A DNA stretch of 64,000 nt from Methylobacterium oryzihabitans (GTDB lineage Bacteria > Pseudomonadota > Alphaproteobacteria > Rhizobiales > Beijerinckiaceae), in assembly GCF_004004555.2 (NCBI RefSeq), contig NZ_SACP01000027.1:16328-80327 (forward strand). The letters are read 5' to 3'. Under the pieces are notes generated by a model, which saw only the letters and a list, made by a program, of their open reading frames with translations, had not been told where the DNA came from and ran no database searches. The position numbers were made by a program, and so were the translations under genes. Every line of letters starts with the position of its first letter. Position 1 is the stretch's first letter. Below, piece by piece: positions 26,301-34,833 of this stretch.

Positions 26301-27759
26301 GGTCGTTGCGCACGAGCGAGCCGCTGGCCGCCAGTTCGAGGGTGCCGCCGTCGAGGGTCACGGTGCCGCCGCCGAGGCCGTCGAAGGTCCCGCCGGCGTC
26401 GAGGTGGCTGATCCACAGCGTGCCGTCGCTGATCGTCGTGCCGCCCGAATGGGTGTTGGCGGACCACATCTTCAGCGTGCCGGCCCCGTCCTTGGCGAGG
26501 GTCCAGCGCTCCGTCCCGGTCCAGGTTCCGGCGTTCGGCACGTAGCCGGTCCGCCCGACATAGCCGACCTGATCCTCGATCGTCCCGTAGAGGTTGCTCG
26601 TCTGCCCGGCCCCGGGGGCGTAGGTGAGGGTTCCGGAGCCCTGCAGGAACATCGACGATCCGCCGGCCTGTCCGCCCTGCGGCGCCCGGCTCTCCGAGTT
26701 GCCGTAGACGGCGCCCCCGCGCCCGGCGATGATCCCTCCGACCGTGACGACGCTGTCGCCCGCGACGACGAGCGATCCCCCCTCCTGGACGAAGATGTTG
26801 CCACCGAACGCGGCGCCGCCGCCGCCCGCGGACTTGTCGAAGCCCTCGCCGCCGGTGCCGCCGCCGAAGCCGCCGTAGCCGGGCAGGGTCGTGCCGTAGC
26901 GTCCGTTGCCACCCTGGCCGCCGCCGCCGCCGCCGAAGCCGCCGTTGCCGGCACCGCCCGTCGCCCCGCCGCCGGTGCGCCCGCCGCCGCCGCCGCCACC
27001 GCCGCCGCCGAAGCCGCCGCGGCCGCCGCTCCGCTCGGAGCCGCTGATGTTGCCGCCGCCGCCGCCGCCGCCGTATCCGCCGTCCCCGGCGGTGCCGGCA
27101 TTGACGCCGCCGCCGCCGGAGAAGTCGCCGCCGTTGCCGGTGCCGCCGTTCGGTCCGCCGCCGACCGAGCGGCCGTCCTCATCCGCGACCGAGCCGCCGG
27201 TCTGCCCCTCGAAGGCGCCGCCGCCGCCCCCGGCCAGGCGGTAGTCGTTGACGGAGCCGCCGTCGCCGCCGAGCCCGCCGCCGCCGCCGGAGGCGAGTCC
27301 GTCGACCGCCCGCTCGACGTCGGCACCGCCGTTTCCGCCCCAGGCGTTGTTGCCCCTGAACGTGACGTCGGTCACCGTGACGTCGGCACCGGCCCTGACG
27401 TAGAGGCCGCCGCCCGCCCCCATGCCGCCGCCGCCGCCCAGGCCCTGGTGGCTGATGCCCCCGTCTCCGCCCCGGGCGGCGCCGTCCACCAGGATCAGCG
27501 AGTTGACCGCGATCGACCCCGCATTCGCGAACAGCAGGCGATGGTAGCCGCCGCCGCTCAGCGTGAAGTTCCGTCCCTCGATCGTCAGATCGCCCGACTC
27601 GATGACGTTGCCCTGACCGTCCCGGATGCCGAGGGTGGGCAGGGCGCCCTCCAGGACGACATCCGCGTTCAGCTCGATGGTGTCATCGTCCGTGCTTTTG
27701 TTGGCGTTGTCGATCGCGGAGGCAAGCTCGGAATAGTTGGTGACGATGTACTTGGCCAT
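23311..27759 (-). CDS. Large RTX/Calx-beta/glycine-rich secreted protein
   Basis: A 1482-residue modular protein without a Sec signal. In order: an N-terminal beta-helix-like part (1-95), a Gly/Ala-rich run with GGGGG blocks (95-330), autotransporter-associated beta-strand repeats (about 425-700, such as GGTTISDGTLWI), a DUF11 domain (about 766-870), a Calx-beta domain (about 896-1008) and RTX repeats GGxGxDxLxGG (about 1026-1420). The last 60 residues (ending DLDLSAGAGNTDARFFA) fit a type I secretion signal. Ca2+-binding and surface adhesion or biofilm roles are typical of such proteins but unproven here. No type I exporter genes lie in the window. Between RTX blocks lie segments of the form TYVVDDVNDVVVERAGGGID. 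Confidence 0.85.
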   Translation of the reverse strand: MAKYIVTNYSELASAIDNANKSTDDDTIELNADVVLEGALPTLGIRDGQGNVIESGDLTIEGRNFTLSGGGYHRLLFANAGSIAVNSLILVDGAARGGDGGISHQGLGGGGGMGAGGGLYVRAGADVTVTDVTFRGNNAWGGNGGADVERAVDGLASGGGGGLGGDGGSVNDYRLAGGGGGAFEGQTGGSVADEDGRSVGGGPNGGTGNGGDFSGGGGVNAGTAGDGGYGGGGGGGNISGSERSGGRGGFGGGGGGGGGGRTGGGATGGAGNGGFGGGGGGQGGNGRYGTTLPGYGGFGGGTGGEGFDKSAGGGGAAFGGNIFVQEGGSLVVAGDSVVTVGGIIAGRGGAVYGNSESRAPQGGQAGGSSMFLQGSGTLTYAPGAGQTSNLYGTIEDQVGYVGRTGYVPNAGTWTGTERWTLAKDGAGTLKMWSANTHSGGTTISDGTLWISHLDAGGTFDGLGGGTVTLDGGTLELAASGSLVRNDLVVAPNRTGGIAVSAGETAYFQFTAASSLSLGAGSRIVFGSQTATGTLAFQTDFRSIDASASLEVGGGTLRDESGLLQNRFLALLSETRVGANAALDLNGNSGTIRNLQGAAASAVLRTGTDAATVTTIYGGSFAGAIQGAGGLAKTRGDTLALSGDSSYAGGTALDGGVLALGRMTSAGSGGITFGSGAQILRLDAGGTLANALLGFDVDDAIDLRAIRAGGATLTRNGDSLTVTEGAADGGDSNTLSLGPAPVGYAFALSDDGSGGTRVRLAQDVADLSVTLSNGGGALQAGADTTYTLTVSNTGLVDAADVTVTNVLPANATFVSLTQTGGPAFATTTPAEGANGPIRGTLASLAVGATATFALTLRTDASSPTLTNTVTVRTATAEVTTGNNTATDSDAVDTTPPTVSLATTGLSRAEGNGGTTVYDFTLTRTGNLNLASDVGYAVTGAGTNPADAADFAGGVLPTGRVVFAAGSSTATITLRVAGDASVERDESFVLTLSDPRNATIGTGTATGLITDDDSAPADPSDPTGASRTGTAGDDSLFGGAGNDTLSGLAGNDRLTGRAGDDRLDGGVGADTMLGGLGDDTYLVDDLRDVVTELFGEGRDTVLTSLSAYALGDAVEALTATGSGFFTGTGNALANLITGGNRGNRLDGGAGADTLVGGLGNDTYVVDDVNDVVVERAGGGIDRVLVGVSYTLGDNVENLGMGTSASLSGTGNALANQLVGNRGNNVLDGRGGADTLVGGLGDDTYVVDNAGDVVTELAGEGFDTVRTSLSAYTLCAAVEALTATSTGSFTGTGNALANLITGSDRGNRLDGGAGADTLVGGLGNDTYVVDNAADVVVERAGGGTDRVLTNVSYTLGDNVENLGMGTSLGLSGTGNALANLLVGNKGNNVLDGRGGADTLTGGAGRDTFVLRAGETAGDTVTDFVRGTDTLAFYGFGTGAMLSRGSGDLYTVTSADGSTSGSFRLTGVADLDLSAGAGNTDARFFA
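23624..24601 (-). repeat. Two tandem ~489-bp units in the RTX gene
   Basis: The segment starting TCGGCGCCGGCACCGCCGTC at 23822 recurs at 24311, exactly 489 bases (163 codons) later, and flanking sequence matches closely. Each unit contains two RTX blocks with their spacer (DTYVVD...YTLGDNVENLGMG and SAYTL...VEALTAT). The near-identity points to recent internal duplication or homogenisation, and copy number may vary between strains. Confidence 0.8.
26800..27480 (-). repeat. GCC/CCG-rich low-complexity run coding for poly-glycine
   Basis: Dense CCGCCGCCG triplets on the plus strand correspond to GGX-rich codons of the RTX protein (residues about 95-320), interrupted by conserved aromatic and Asn positions. 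It looks PE_PGRS-like in composition only. Several apparent reading frames on the opposite strand are shadows of this run. Confidence 0.8.
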
Positions 27760-28643
27760 TTCTGACTTGCCCCCTGATCGCGTGAGATCGTTTCTTGTTT
27801 CGATACGATTTTCGGTCGATCGCTCGGCGATCCCTGCGGAATCGTGGCGATTGGCGCGCCGTCGCTTCGCGAGGCCGGAACCGGCGTCGCTCAGGCGTGT
27901 GGAGCCTTTGGCTCCACCGCGCGGGCTGGCGAGACGGCCTTCGGAACGAACCGTCCGAGCACCGCATCATCAGCCCGGCGTCTCGCTCGACCGACTCGAA
28001 CGCCAGTAGAGCCGCAATCCCGCGCGCACCCACGGCCATCGACGACGAGCCTACGTAGTACTGATTCGATTGTACCGAGCCACGGCGCGCCTCCCCAAGG
28101 CCGACAAAACGTCATCTTGTCCCTTTATCGCGTGCCTTGAATTTGACAACACAAATTTAAGCGACGGGATAAATCGTCTCGATGCAAGTCGACGCCGAGA
28201 CGATCTGGCTGCGGGGTCCGACAATGCAACCTGAGATCGTGTTCCCACATTTGCATCGTGCTCCGCTGTCCGCGCGTCGTCGGCGCGACGCCCGCCCGCC
28301 GAGCGAGCGGAGGTCGATCCGTGCGAGGGAGGCCCCTTGTGGCTCCTGGACCCCTTCTCACGCCGGGCGTCTCAGCTCGACCGTCGGGTGAGCCCGGACG
28401 GACGCCGACGCAAGCCCCGCCGTTCGATCGCGCAACCCCGAACGTGAAGCCGGCCTCGACGGCCAGGGCGGGCTGATGCCGCCCCGGGAGGAATTCACAC
28501 CGTCGCTCGCCCTACGGCGACGAGACGAAGACGCAGCGCAACCTGCTCGTGCGGAAGCTGCATAACCATGCGATAACATTTATCAGGTATCGGTGCACCC
28601 TCTGATTGCAATCATCTGACTCATAGAGAAGAGGGGCGCTTTC
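27760..28643. other. 884-base noncoding gap: R1 repeat, then low-GC candidate promoter region
   Basis: 27795-27975 is an R1-family palindromic element (ATACGATTTTCGGTCGATCG, then GGAGCCTTTGGCTCC hairpin, then CGCGCGGGCTGGCGAGACGG). 28060-28180 is markedly AT-richer (TTGAATTTGACAACACAAATTTAAG) and could carry promoters for the RTX gene or chemoreceptor. The remainder to 28643 shows no convincing gene on either strand. Confidence 0.5.
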
Positions 28644-30728
28644 GTGAAGATCACAACACTCGTCTCCGGCGCGATCTTGTGCGTCGGTACGCTCGCTTCG
28701 GCGACGATAGCGTTCACCGTCGTGCGCGAATCCGGACGCCTGGACGATGTGCGACTCGCGCAGTACCGGCTGGGCGTCATCAGCGGATTGTCCGACCTTC
28801 CGCGTCAGCTCAATGTCGAGCGCGGTCTGACCGTCATCGCGCTCCAGCGCCTCGGCCTGTCCGACACCGAGAAGCTCAAGCCGCTCGACGACCAGCACCG
28901 CCTCACCGAGAGGGCGTTCACGATCGCCCGCGAGCGGATCGCCGCGGCGGCCGGGCATCTTCCCGATGCGGCGCAACTCGCCGAGACCCTCGCGGGAATC
29001 GAGCGCACCTACGCCACCGCCCGTGAGAGCTACGCGACCCACATGGCCCAGCCGGCGGCCCAGCGCGCCGACGCCGTCGGCGTCGTCACGACGCCGATGC
29101 TCGCGATCAACCCGATCGCAGGACGCGCCATCGACGATCAGATGCGCAGCCTGGCCGCCCTCGACGGGTCGGCCTTCCAATGGGGTGGGTTCGCCAATCT
29201 CGCGATGGATCTGCGCAACCAGGGAGGAGCCCAGACCGGCCTCTTCCTGAACGCCATCGCCGAGCGCAAAGCCCTGTCCGCGGCGCAGCAGGTGCAGTTC
29301 TGGACCCTGCAGGGCCGGGTCGATCAGATCTGGAGCAAGCTCAAGCCGCTGTCCCAGCTCGCATCGACACCCGAGCCCGTGAAGGCGGCGCTGGCCGAGG
29401 TCGAGAACCGCTATCTCAAGACCATGGAGGGATTGAAGCAGGATCTCGTCCCGCATTTCGACACCGGCGCCTTCCCGATGGATTCGTCGACCTATCTCGG
29501 TCGAGCGGCGCCGATGTGGGGCTCCGTGATCGGATTGCGGGACGTCGCCTTCGACGCCGCCGCCGCCACCCTGGCCGGGACGGCCGAGGCGGCCCGCAAC
29601 CGGCTGTACGCGGCGATCGCCGCCCTCGTCACGATGGTGGCGCTGAGCGTCGCCGTTCTGTCCGTCGTGGCCTGGCGCGTGACGCGGCCGCTCGCCCGGA
29701 TGACCTCGGCGACGTTGGATCTCGCCCGCGGAGAGACGGCCGTCGCGATCCCCTGCGCCGGCCGGCGCGACGAGATGGGCGCGCTCGCCGGCGCGCTCTC
29801 GGTGTTCAAGGAGAACCTCGCACGCACCCGGGCCCTGGAGGAGGAGACGGCCCTCGCCCGCGCCTCGGCGGAGGAGCAGCGCCGCGCCGGCATGCGCCAG
29901 ATGGCCGATGCCTTCGAACAGGCGGTGGGCGGCGTCGTCGGGCACGTCTCGTCCTCCTCGGTCGAGCTGCGGAACACCGCTCAAGCGATGACGGCGACCG
30001 CGACGCAAACCGCGTCCCAATCCACCGCCGTCGCCGCGGCCGCCGAAGAGGCGGCCTCGAATGTCGAGGCCGTCGCGGCGGCGACCGAGGAACTGGGCGC
30101 TTCCGTGCAGGAGATCGGCCGGCAGGTGGCGGGCTCGGCCTCGCTTGCCCGGAGCGCCGTGACGCAGGCATCGCAGACCGCTGCCCGCGTCCAGGAGCTC
30201 ACGGCTGCGGCCGCCAAGATCGGCGAGGTCGTCGGCCTGATTTCCACGATCGCGGGCCAGACCAATCTCCTGGCGCTGAACGCCACCATCGAGGCGGCGC
30301 GCGCCGGCGAGGCAGGCCGCGGCTTCGCGGTGGTCGCCGCCGAGGTGAAGGAACTCGCCAACCAGACCGCCCGCGCGACCGGTGACATCACGGCGCAGAT
30401 CAGCCGGATCCAGGACTCGACGAGCGAGACCGCCTCCGCGATCGCCGACATCACGGCCCGCATCCGCGAGATCGATGCCGTGGCGACCTCGATCGCCGCT
30501 GCCGTGGAGGAGCAAGGGGCCGCGACCCAGGAGATCGTGCGGAACGTTGCCCAGGCCGCCACCGGCACCGGTGAGGTGACGCGCAACGTCGCGGGCGTGG
30601 CCGGCGCCGCCGAAGAGACCGGCGCCGCGGCGAGCCAGGTCCTCGCTTCGACCACCGACCTCTCGCGCCAGTCCGAGCATCTCGCGAGCGAGGTTCAGCG
30701 CTTCCTCGCGACCGTTCGCGCCGCCTAA
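28644..30728 (+). CDS. Methyl-accepting chemotaxis protein
   Basis: A 694-residue chemoreceptor starting with GTG at 28644. The first membrane helix is at about 6-28. A helical periplasmic sensor region of about 290 residues follows (LNVERGLTVIAL near 55), with no recognised ligand domain. The second membrane helix is at about 322-345, then HAMP (VTRPLARMTSATLDLARGE) at about 345-400. The signalling domain is at about 430-690, with its hairpin tip at IAGQTNLLALNATIEAARAG. No C-terminal CheR-tethering pentapeptide is seen. No che genes are adjacent, so it probably joins a chemosensory array encoded elsewhere. Confidence 0.95.
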   Translation: MKITTLVSGAILCVGTLASATIAFTVVRESGRLDDVRLAQYRLGVISGLSDLPRQLNVERGLTVIALQRLGLSDTEKLKPLDDQHRLTERAFTIARERIAAAAGHLPDAAQLAETLAGIERTYATARESYATHMAQPAAQRADAVGVVTTPMLAINPIAGRAIDDQMRSLAALDGSAFQWGGFANLAMDLRNQGGAQTGLFLNAIAERKALSAAQQVQFWTLQGRVDQIWSKLKPLSQLASTPEPVKAALAEVENRYLKTMEGLKQDLVPHFDTGAFPMDSSTYLGRAAPMWGSVIGLRDVAFDAAAATLAGTAEAARNRLYAAIAALVTMVALSVAVLSVVAWRVTRPLARMTSATLDLARGETAVAIPCAGRRDEMGALAGALSVFKENLARTRALEEETALARASAEEQRRAGMRQMADAFEQAVGGVVGHVSSSSVELRNTAQAMTATATQTASQSTAVAAAAEEAASNVEAVAAATEELGASVQEIGRQVAGSASLARSAVTQASQTAARVQELTAAAAKIGEVVGLISTIAGQTNLLALNATIEAARAGEAGRGFAVVAAEVKELANQTARATGDITAQISRIQDSTSETASAIADITARIREIDAVATSIAAAVEEQGAATQEIVRNVAQAATGTGEVTRNVAGVAGAAEETGAAASQVLASTTDLSRQSEHLASEVQRFLATVRAA

Positions 30729-30774
30729 ATGGAAAATGGCTCCAAGTGACTGATTCAACGGTTAAATTTTGAAC

Positions 30775-30940
30775 GCGGGATCCCCTCTCCCGAGTGGGAG
30801 AGGGGTAGGGGTGAGGGTGGAGACGGCTCCGCAATGTCCCCGAAGCGTCGAGCTGCGCGGCTCGACGCTTGTCGCTCAATCCTGAAGCCGAGCCACCCTC
30901 ACCCCTGTCCCCTCTCCCACTCGGGAGAGGGGGACCCGCG
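30775..30940. repeat. GC-rich inverted repeat after the chemoreceptor gene
   Basis: GCGGGATCCCCTCTCCCGAGTGGGAGAGGGG...GGTGAGGGTGG at 30775-30820 is mirrored by CCACCCTCACCCCTGTCCCCTCTCCCACTCGGGAGAGGGGGACCCGC ending at 30939. A CGTCGAGC-type inner hairpin lies at the tip. It sits 46 bases after the stop and may terminate transcription. Confidence 0.7.
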
Positions 30941-31068
30941 CTAAGACGAAAACTGTCTTCGATGGCTGCAACGGGTGCAGAAAAACCGCGACCCCGTTCC
31001 ATCCGCAAGGGACCGCGAAGCCGGTGTGCAACTGATACGAGAGAAGCTTCACGATCGCGCTGCGATCG

Positions 31069-31310
31069 CGAGGCTTCTCCAGGTCTTTGATTCTGCCGCA
31101 TTTTCTACGACGAACCGGCATCCGCCTCGTCGGACAATGCTCTCACGGCCGTTGACAGCGACCTCTGGTTGCGTTCTCGAATTGTCGTCAAACCCGAGGT
31201 CCCGAACGTCCGGACTCGGCATCGACAATTCGAGACGGGTCGATGGACCTGTCGATCTCGGGCCTGCCCGAGATCGACGTTGCTGCATCGGCATCCTGGG
31301 CCATGGGTAT
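31069..31310. repeat. Repeat mosaic R4-R5-R3
   Basis: Three dispersed repeats lie side by side. R4 (31069-31127, CAGGTCTTTGATTCTGCCGC...) recurs at 40204-40262. R5 (31143-31221, GACCTCTGGTTGCGTTCTCG...) recurs at 46346-46426. R3 (31237-31310), centred on the perfect palindrome GATCTCGGGCCTGCCCGAGATC, recurs at 39959-40030 (inverted) and 46699-46771. No gene is seen in 30941-31436. Confidence 0.75.
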
Positions 31311-31441
31311 CATACGATTTCCGATTGATCGCTCGGCGATCCCTTTGGGATCGCTTCGCGATGCGGAAATCGACTTCGCTCATGCGCCGCGCGGGCTTGT
31401 GATACGATTTCCGGAACGAATCGTCCGGAAATCGTATCACG
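31306..31441. repeat. R1 palindromic repeat at 3' end of AraC gene
   Basis: GTATCATACGATTTCCGATTGATCG, the TTCGCGATGCGGAAATCG block, the GCGCCGCGCGGGCTTGTG spacer and the arms ATACGATTTCCGGAACGA/TCGTCCGGAAATCGTAT. The stop codon of the AraC-type gene (31437-31439) is inside the last arm. Confidence 0.75.
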
Positions 31442-32336
31442 TCACGGCGAAACTGCCGATCGACTGCCTGAGCCGGCGCACGTCACGGACCGGCGGTACG
31501 CCGAACTGGCGGACATATTCGCGGTTGAACTGCGACGCGCTCTCGTAGCCGACCGCGAAAGCCACGTCGGAGGCGCTATGGTCGCCGGCGAGAAGCAGTT
31601 GCCGCGCTTCCTGCAGGCGCAGCTGCTTCTGGTACTGGACCGGGCTGAGGCCGGTCAGCGCAACGAAGTGGCGGTGCAGGCTGGCGCGGCTCATGCCGCT
31701 TGCGTCGCACAGCGCCTCGATCCGCAGCCGCGTGTTCTGGTGGTCGCGTATCCATTCGACCGCACGCCGGATCCGGCCGAGCGCGCCCTCGGGCCGGGCG
31801 ATGTGGCGCAGCAGCCGTCCCTGCGGGCCTTGCAGGAGACGGTAGAGCAGCTCCCGCTCCGCCATCGGAGCCAGAACCGGAATGTCGTCGGGCGTGTCGA
31901 GCAGCGCCAGCAGGCGCAGCAGCGTGTCGCGCAGCGGCGGCGTCATCGGATTGATCGCGATCCCGAGGCCCGGCGCCTCGGCGTCGCGCAGCGGCGGCAT
32001 CGTGGACGCGACCTGCGCGAGCAGGGCGGGGTCGAGGACGAGCGACACCGCCACGTAAGGCCGGCCGTTCTCGGCATCGTAGATCTGGCCGCTCAACGGC
32101 AGGTCCAGTGCGCTGACGAGATACTGCGCCGAATCGTACCGCAGCAGGTTGTCGTGGATCGCCACGTCCTTCGAGCCCTGCAGGATGAAGCAGATCATCG
32201 AGCGGTACAGGCACGGCGACGTACCGGAGGTCGCCTGCCCCAGGCCGATCTCGAGGCGCGGGATCGGCGTCACGGTCACGCCCGGTCGCGCGTGGCGCAG
32301 GGCGAGGTCGAGATGCGGCTGGAGGTATTCGCTCAT
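31437..32336 (-). CDS. AraC-family transcriptional regulator (AraC_N type)
   Basis: A 299-residue regulator; the start is the ATG at 32336 behind ACAGGAG. The N-terminal AraC_N-like domain (about 20-180, including PCLYRSMICFILQGSKDVAI) is followed by a two-HTH AraC domain at about 195-290 (LCDASGMSRASLHRHFVALTG; VAFAVGYESASQFNREYVRQFG). It is divergent from an SDR and a glutathione S-transferase gene. Regulators of this subgroup commonly control such a divergent oxidoreductase, probably in aldehyde or electrophile stress. The final codons come from R1 repeat DNA. Confidence 0.92.
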   Translation of the reverse strand: MSEYLQPHLDLALRHARPGVTVTPIPRLEIGLGQATSGTSPCLYRSMICFILQGSKDVAIHDNLLRYDSAQYLVSALDLPLSGQIYDAENGRPYVAVSLVLDPALLAQVASTMPPLRDAEAPGLGIAINPMTPPLRDTLLRLLALLDTPDDIPVLAPMAERELLYRLLQGPQGRLLRHIARPEGALGRIRRAVEWIRDHQNTRLRIEALCDASGMSRASLHRHFVALTGLSPVQYQKQLRLQEARQLLLAGDHSASDVAFAVGYESASQFNREYVRQFGVPPVRDVRRLRQSIGSFAVT

Positions 32337-32628
32337 GAAGACTCCTGTAGCATCGGCCTCCGGCCACGCAACGGCCGTGAGACGATCAGGCAAGAAATTG
32401 AGAGCATCGGGCAAGCGTCGCCCGCGCGGCGTCCGAGCGAAGCCGGTTTCTGCATCGCGAAGCGATCAATCGAAAATCGTATGAGACGATCAGGCAAGAG
32501 ATTGAGCGGATCGGGCGAGATGGCGCTCTCCCGCCCGGTTATCTTGGGGATGTCGGACAGCGGCCCGGTCGCGATGAGCGGCGGCTCCGATCTGCCGGCA
32601 CGAGAACTCAAGCAACCGAAGTAAGATC
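32337..32628. promoter_or_regulatory. Divergent gap AraC/SDR with a degraded R1 repeat
   Basis: 292 bases between the AraC-type and SDR genes. 32383-32500 holds an inverted, partly degraded R1 copy (GCGAAGCCGGTTTCTGCATCGCGAAGCGATCAATCGAAAATCGTAT) flanked by a short direct repeat GAGACGATCAGGCAAGA at 32380 and 32483. The regulator's binding sites and the SDR promoter must be here, but no clear operator stands out. Confidence 0.45.
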
Positions 32629-33381
32629 ATGATGCGCCTCAACGGAAAACGTACCCTGATCACCGGCGGCACATCGGGCATCGGCCTCGAAACCGCCAGA
32701 CAGTTCCTGAGCGAGGGCGCGCGCGTCATCGTGACGGGCAACAACCCGAACTCCCTCGAACGGGCGAAATCCGAGTTGGGCCCGGACGTGCTCGTCCTCA
32801 GGGCGGACAGCGCGAGCGTGGAGGCGCAGCAGCGGCTCGCCGAGACGGTGAAGGACCATTACGGCCAACTGGACGTCGCCTTCCTCAATGCCGGCGTCTC
32901 GGTCTGGCAGCCGATCGAGACCTGGACCGAGGAGGCCTTCGACCGGATCTTCGCGATCAACGTGAAGGGTCCCTACTTCCTGGTTCAGTCCCTGCTGCCG
33001 GTCCTCGCCAATCCGGCGTCGGTGGTGCTCAACACCTCGATCAACGCCCATGTCGGCGCCCCGACCTCGTCGGTCTACGGCGCGACCAAGGCGGCGTTCC
33101 TCAACATGGCGAGGACGCTGTCGGCCGAACTCCTGTCGCGCGGCATCCGCGTCAACGCGGTCAGCCCCGGCCCGGTCGAAACGCCGCTCTACGACAAGCT
33201 CGGCATTCCCGACGCCTATCGCGACCAGGTCACCAAGGACATCGTCGCGACGATCCCGGTCGGCCGCTTCGGAAGCCCGGCGGAGATCGCCAAGGCGGTC
33301 GTCTACCTGGCGTCCGACGAATCCGCCTGGACCGTCGGCTCGGAGATCGTGGTCGACGGCGGGCGGACCCTGAACATGTGA
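32629..33381 (+). CDS. SDR-family oxidoreductase
   Basis: A 250-residue classical short-chain dehydrogenase. TGGTSGIG is at about 12-19 and NAG near 89-91; the catalytic Ser is near 137 (LNTSINAHVG) and YGATK near 150-154. The basic/polar residues after strand 2 (VTGNNPNSLER) suggest NADP preference. The C-terminal EIVVDGGRTLNM is standard. It has no strong ribosome site (GTAAGATC). It is divergent from the AraC regulator and followed by a glutathione S-transferase gene, a pairing seen in electrophile-detoxification units. Substrate unknown. Confidence 0.92.
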   Translation: MMRLNGKRTLITGGTSGIGLETARQFLSEGARVIVTGNNPNSLERAKSELGPDVLVLRADSASVEAQQRLAETVKDHYGQLDVAFLNAGVSVWQPIETWTEEAFDRIFAINVKGPYFLVQSLLPVLANPASVVLNTSINAHVGAPTSSVYGATKAAFLNMARTLSAELLSRGIRVNAVSPGPVETPLYDKLGIPDAYRDQVTKDIVATIPVGRFGSPAEIAKAVVYLASDESAWTVGSEIVVDGGRTLNM

Positions 33382-33571
33382 TCGGCCCGGCGCCGACGGC
33401 CGCAATCCCGCCTCCGCGGTGCCGGGAGCCCCCCGCGCGCGACACTTCGAGCAGGTCCGATCCATGGCAACCTCGAGGAGCGCGCGTCGGACGTCATCTC
33501 CGCGGCGGCCTCGCGTCTCGGCGCCTTCGCCCACCACGTCCCTCCCACCCTCGACCGTCCGAGAGACGACC

Positions 33572-34246
33572 ATGCCCGACACGAACCTCACGCTCATCAG
33601 CCATCCGCTCTGCCCGTTCGTGCAGCGGGCCGCGATCGTTCTCCTGGAGAAGGGCGTGCCCTTCGACAGGATCGACGTCGACCTCGCCGCCAAGCCCGAC
33701 TGGTTCCTGGCGTTGTCGCCGACCGGCAAGGTCCCGGTGCTCAAGGTGCGCCAGCCGGAGGGGCCGGACGCGATCCTCTTCGAGAGCATGGTGATCTGCG
33801 AGTATCTGGAGGAGTCGCAGGACGGCGCACCGATGTATCCGGACGATGCGCTGTCGCGGGCGCGCCACCGGGGCTGGATCGAGTTCGGCACCGCGACGCT
33901 CACGGACGCCTGGCAGTTCCTCAACGCCACCGACCGGGCGGTGGCGGATGCGAAGCGGGCGGCGTTCCAGGACAGGCTCCGGCGGCTGGAAGCCGTGCTG
34001 GAAGCGGGACCCTACTTCGACGGCCCCACCTTCGGGATGGTCGATGCGGTCTTCGCGCCGATCTTCCGGTACTTCGGCATCATCGATCCCGCCGTCTCGC
34101 GGCCGATCTTCGAGGGCCTGCCCCGCGTTTCCGCATGGCGGGCTGCGCTGGCGGCTCGCCCCAGCGTCATCGATGCCGTCGCGGAGGACTATGCCGAGCG
34201 CTTCCGCCGGCACCTCCGGCACCATCAGGCGCTTCTCGCGGCCTGA
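33572..34246 (+). CDS. Glutathione S-transferase family protein
   Basis: A 224-residue cytosolic GST. The N-terminal thioredoxin-like domain (1-80) contains SHPLCPFVQRAAIVLLEKGVPF, with Cys14 and Ser10 as candidate active-site residues. The glutathione-binding segments are TGKVPVLKV and ESMVICEYLEE. The all-helical C-terminal domain spans about 92-215. The CPF motif resembles Omega/beta/GSTO-like enzymes that use cysteine for thiol transfer or dehalogenation. The start is the ATG at 33572; the preceding 190 bases carry no convincing gene. Probably co-transcribed with the SDR. Confidence 0.9.
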   Translation: MPDTNLTLISHPLCPFVQRAAIVLLEKGVPFDRIDVDLAAKPDWFLALSPTGKVPVLKVRQPEGPDAILFESMVICEYLEESQDGAPMYPDDALSRARHRGWIEFGTATLTDAWQFLNATDRAVADAKRAAFQDRLRRLEAVLEAGPYFDGPTFGMVDAVFAPIFRYFGIIDPAVSRPIFEGLPRVSAWRAALAARPSVIDAVAEDYAERFRRHLRHHQALLAA

Positions 34247-34431
34247 ACGAAGACCGGCTCTGTCGAGTTGCAGGAGAAGACCCGCGCCTTTCGCGGACGA
34301 CCTGAGCTCGCGGAGACGCCGCCTCCGCGTCGTCGGCCGGGGCCGGCGAGGCCGGCTCCTTCATCGCGGAACGATCGATCAGAAGCTCTATCGATGCCCC
34401 CGCGGTGGAGCCTTCGGCTCCACACACCTGA

Positions 34432-34697
34432 AAGACTGTTTGACTCTCGATCTAAAGAACAAGCCCCCCTTTCCCGGACGACTGGAACGCAGTGGAAGGA
34501 GATCCGGGATCCAGCACAACAAGTCGCGAAGCGTCCATACTCAGCGACAGTGCTGTCAGACTGAGCCGCTTCGCGGCACATCTGACGTCTGGACCCCGGA
34601 TCTCCTTCCGCTATCGCTTCAGTCGTGTAGGCCCATTCGGGCCCGGAAAGGGGTGCTCCGCACGATAAATACGATGGACCATCGCTCAAACAGGCTC
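34432..34697 (+). repeat. Left copy of ~255-bp inverted repeat (contains an R2 element)
   Basis: The sequence from GACTGTTTGACTCTCGATCT to ACCATCGCTCAAACAGGCTC matches 46431-46683 in inverted orientation, nearly base for base. The core (34463-34658) is itself an R2 long palindrome related to 16188-16367. With its partner it brackets the 34.8-46.2 kb segment. The rest of the gap 34247-34833 holds a GGAGCCTTCGGCTCC hairpin near 34408 and a degraded R1 copy at 34690-34770, with no gene. Confidence 0.85.
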
Positions 34698-34833
34698 CGA
34701 GCGAAGCCGATTTTCTCATCGCGACAGTAATTTCTGTGGGATCGTCAAGCGATAAACCGAAAATCGTGTCGGAAAGCGCATGACGTTCTTATGTGAGCGT
34801 TTTCACGGGACGAAGTGACCACTGCAACGCAGT

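Noticed and set aside
26404..27765. Plus-strand Ala-rich open frame opposite the RTX gene
   Set aside because: A consequence of GGC/GCC triplet runs in the glycine-rich coding region, not an antisense gene.
30941..31436. Short ORFs in the repeat mosaic
   Set aside because: They are translated repeats found again at 40 and 46 kb in different contexts, with no conserved coding signal.
33382..33571. Small gene or gene remnant between SDR and GST genes
   Set aside because: Open frames here have no ribosome site or motif and merge into shadows of the GST gene.
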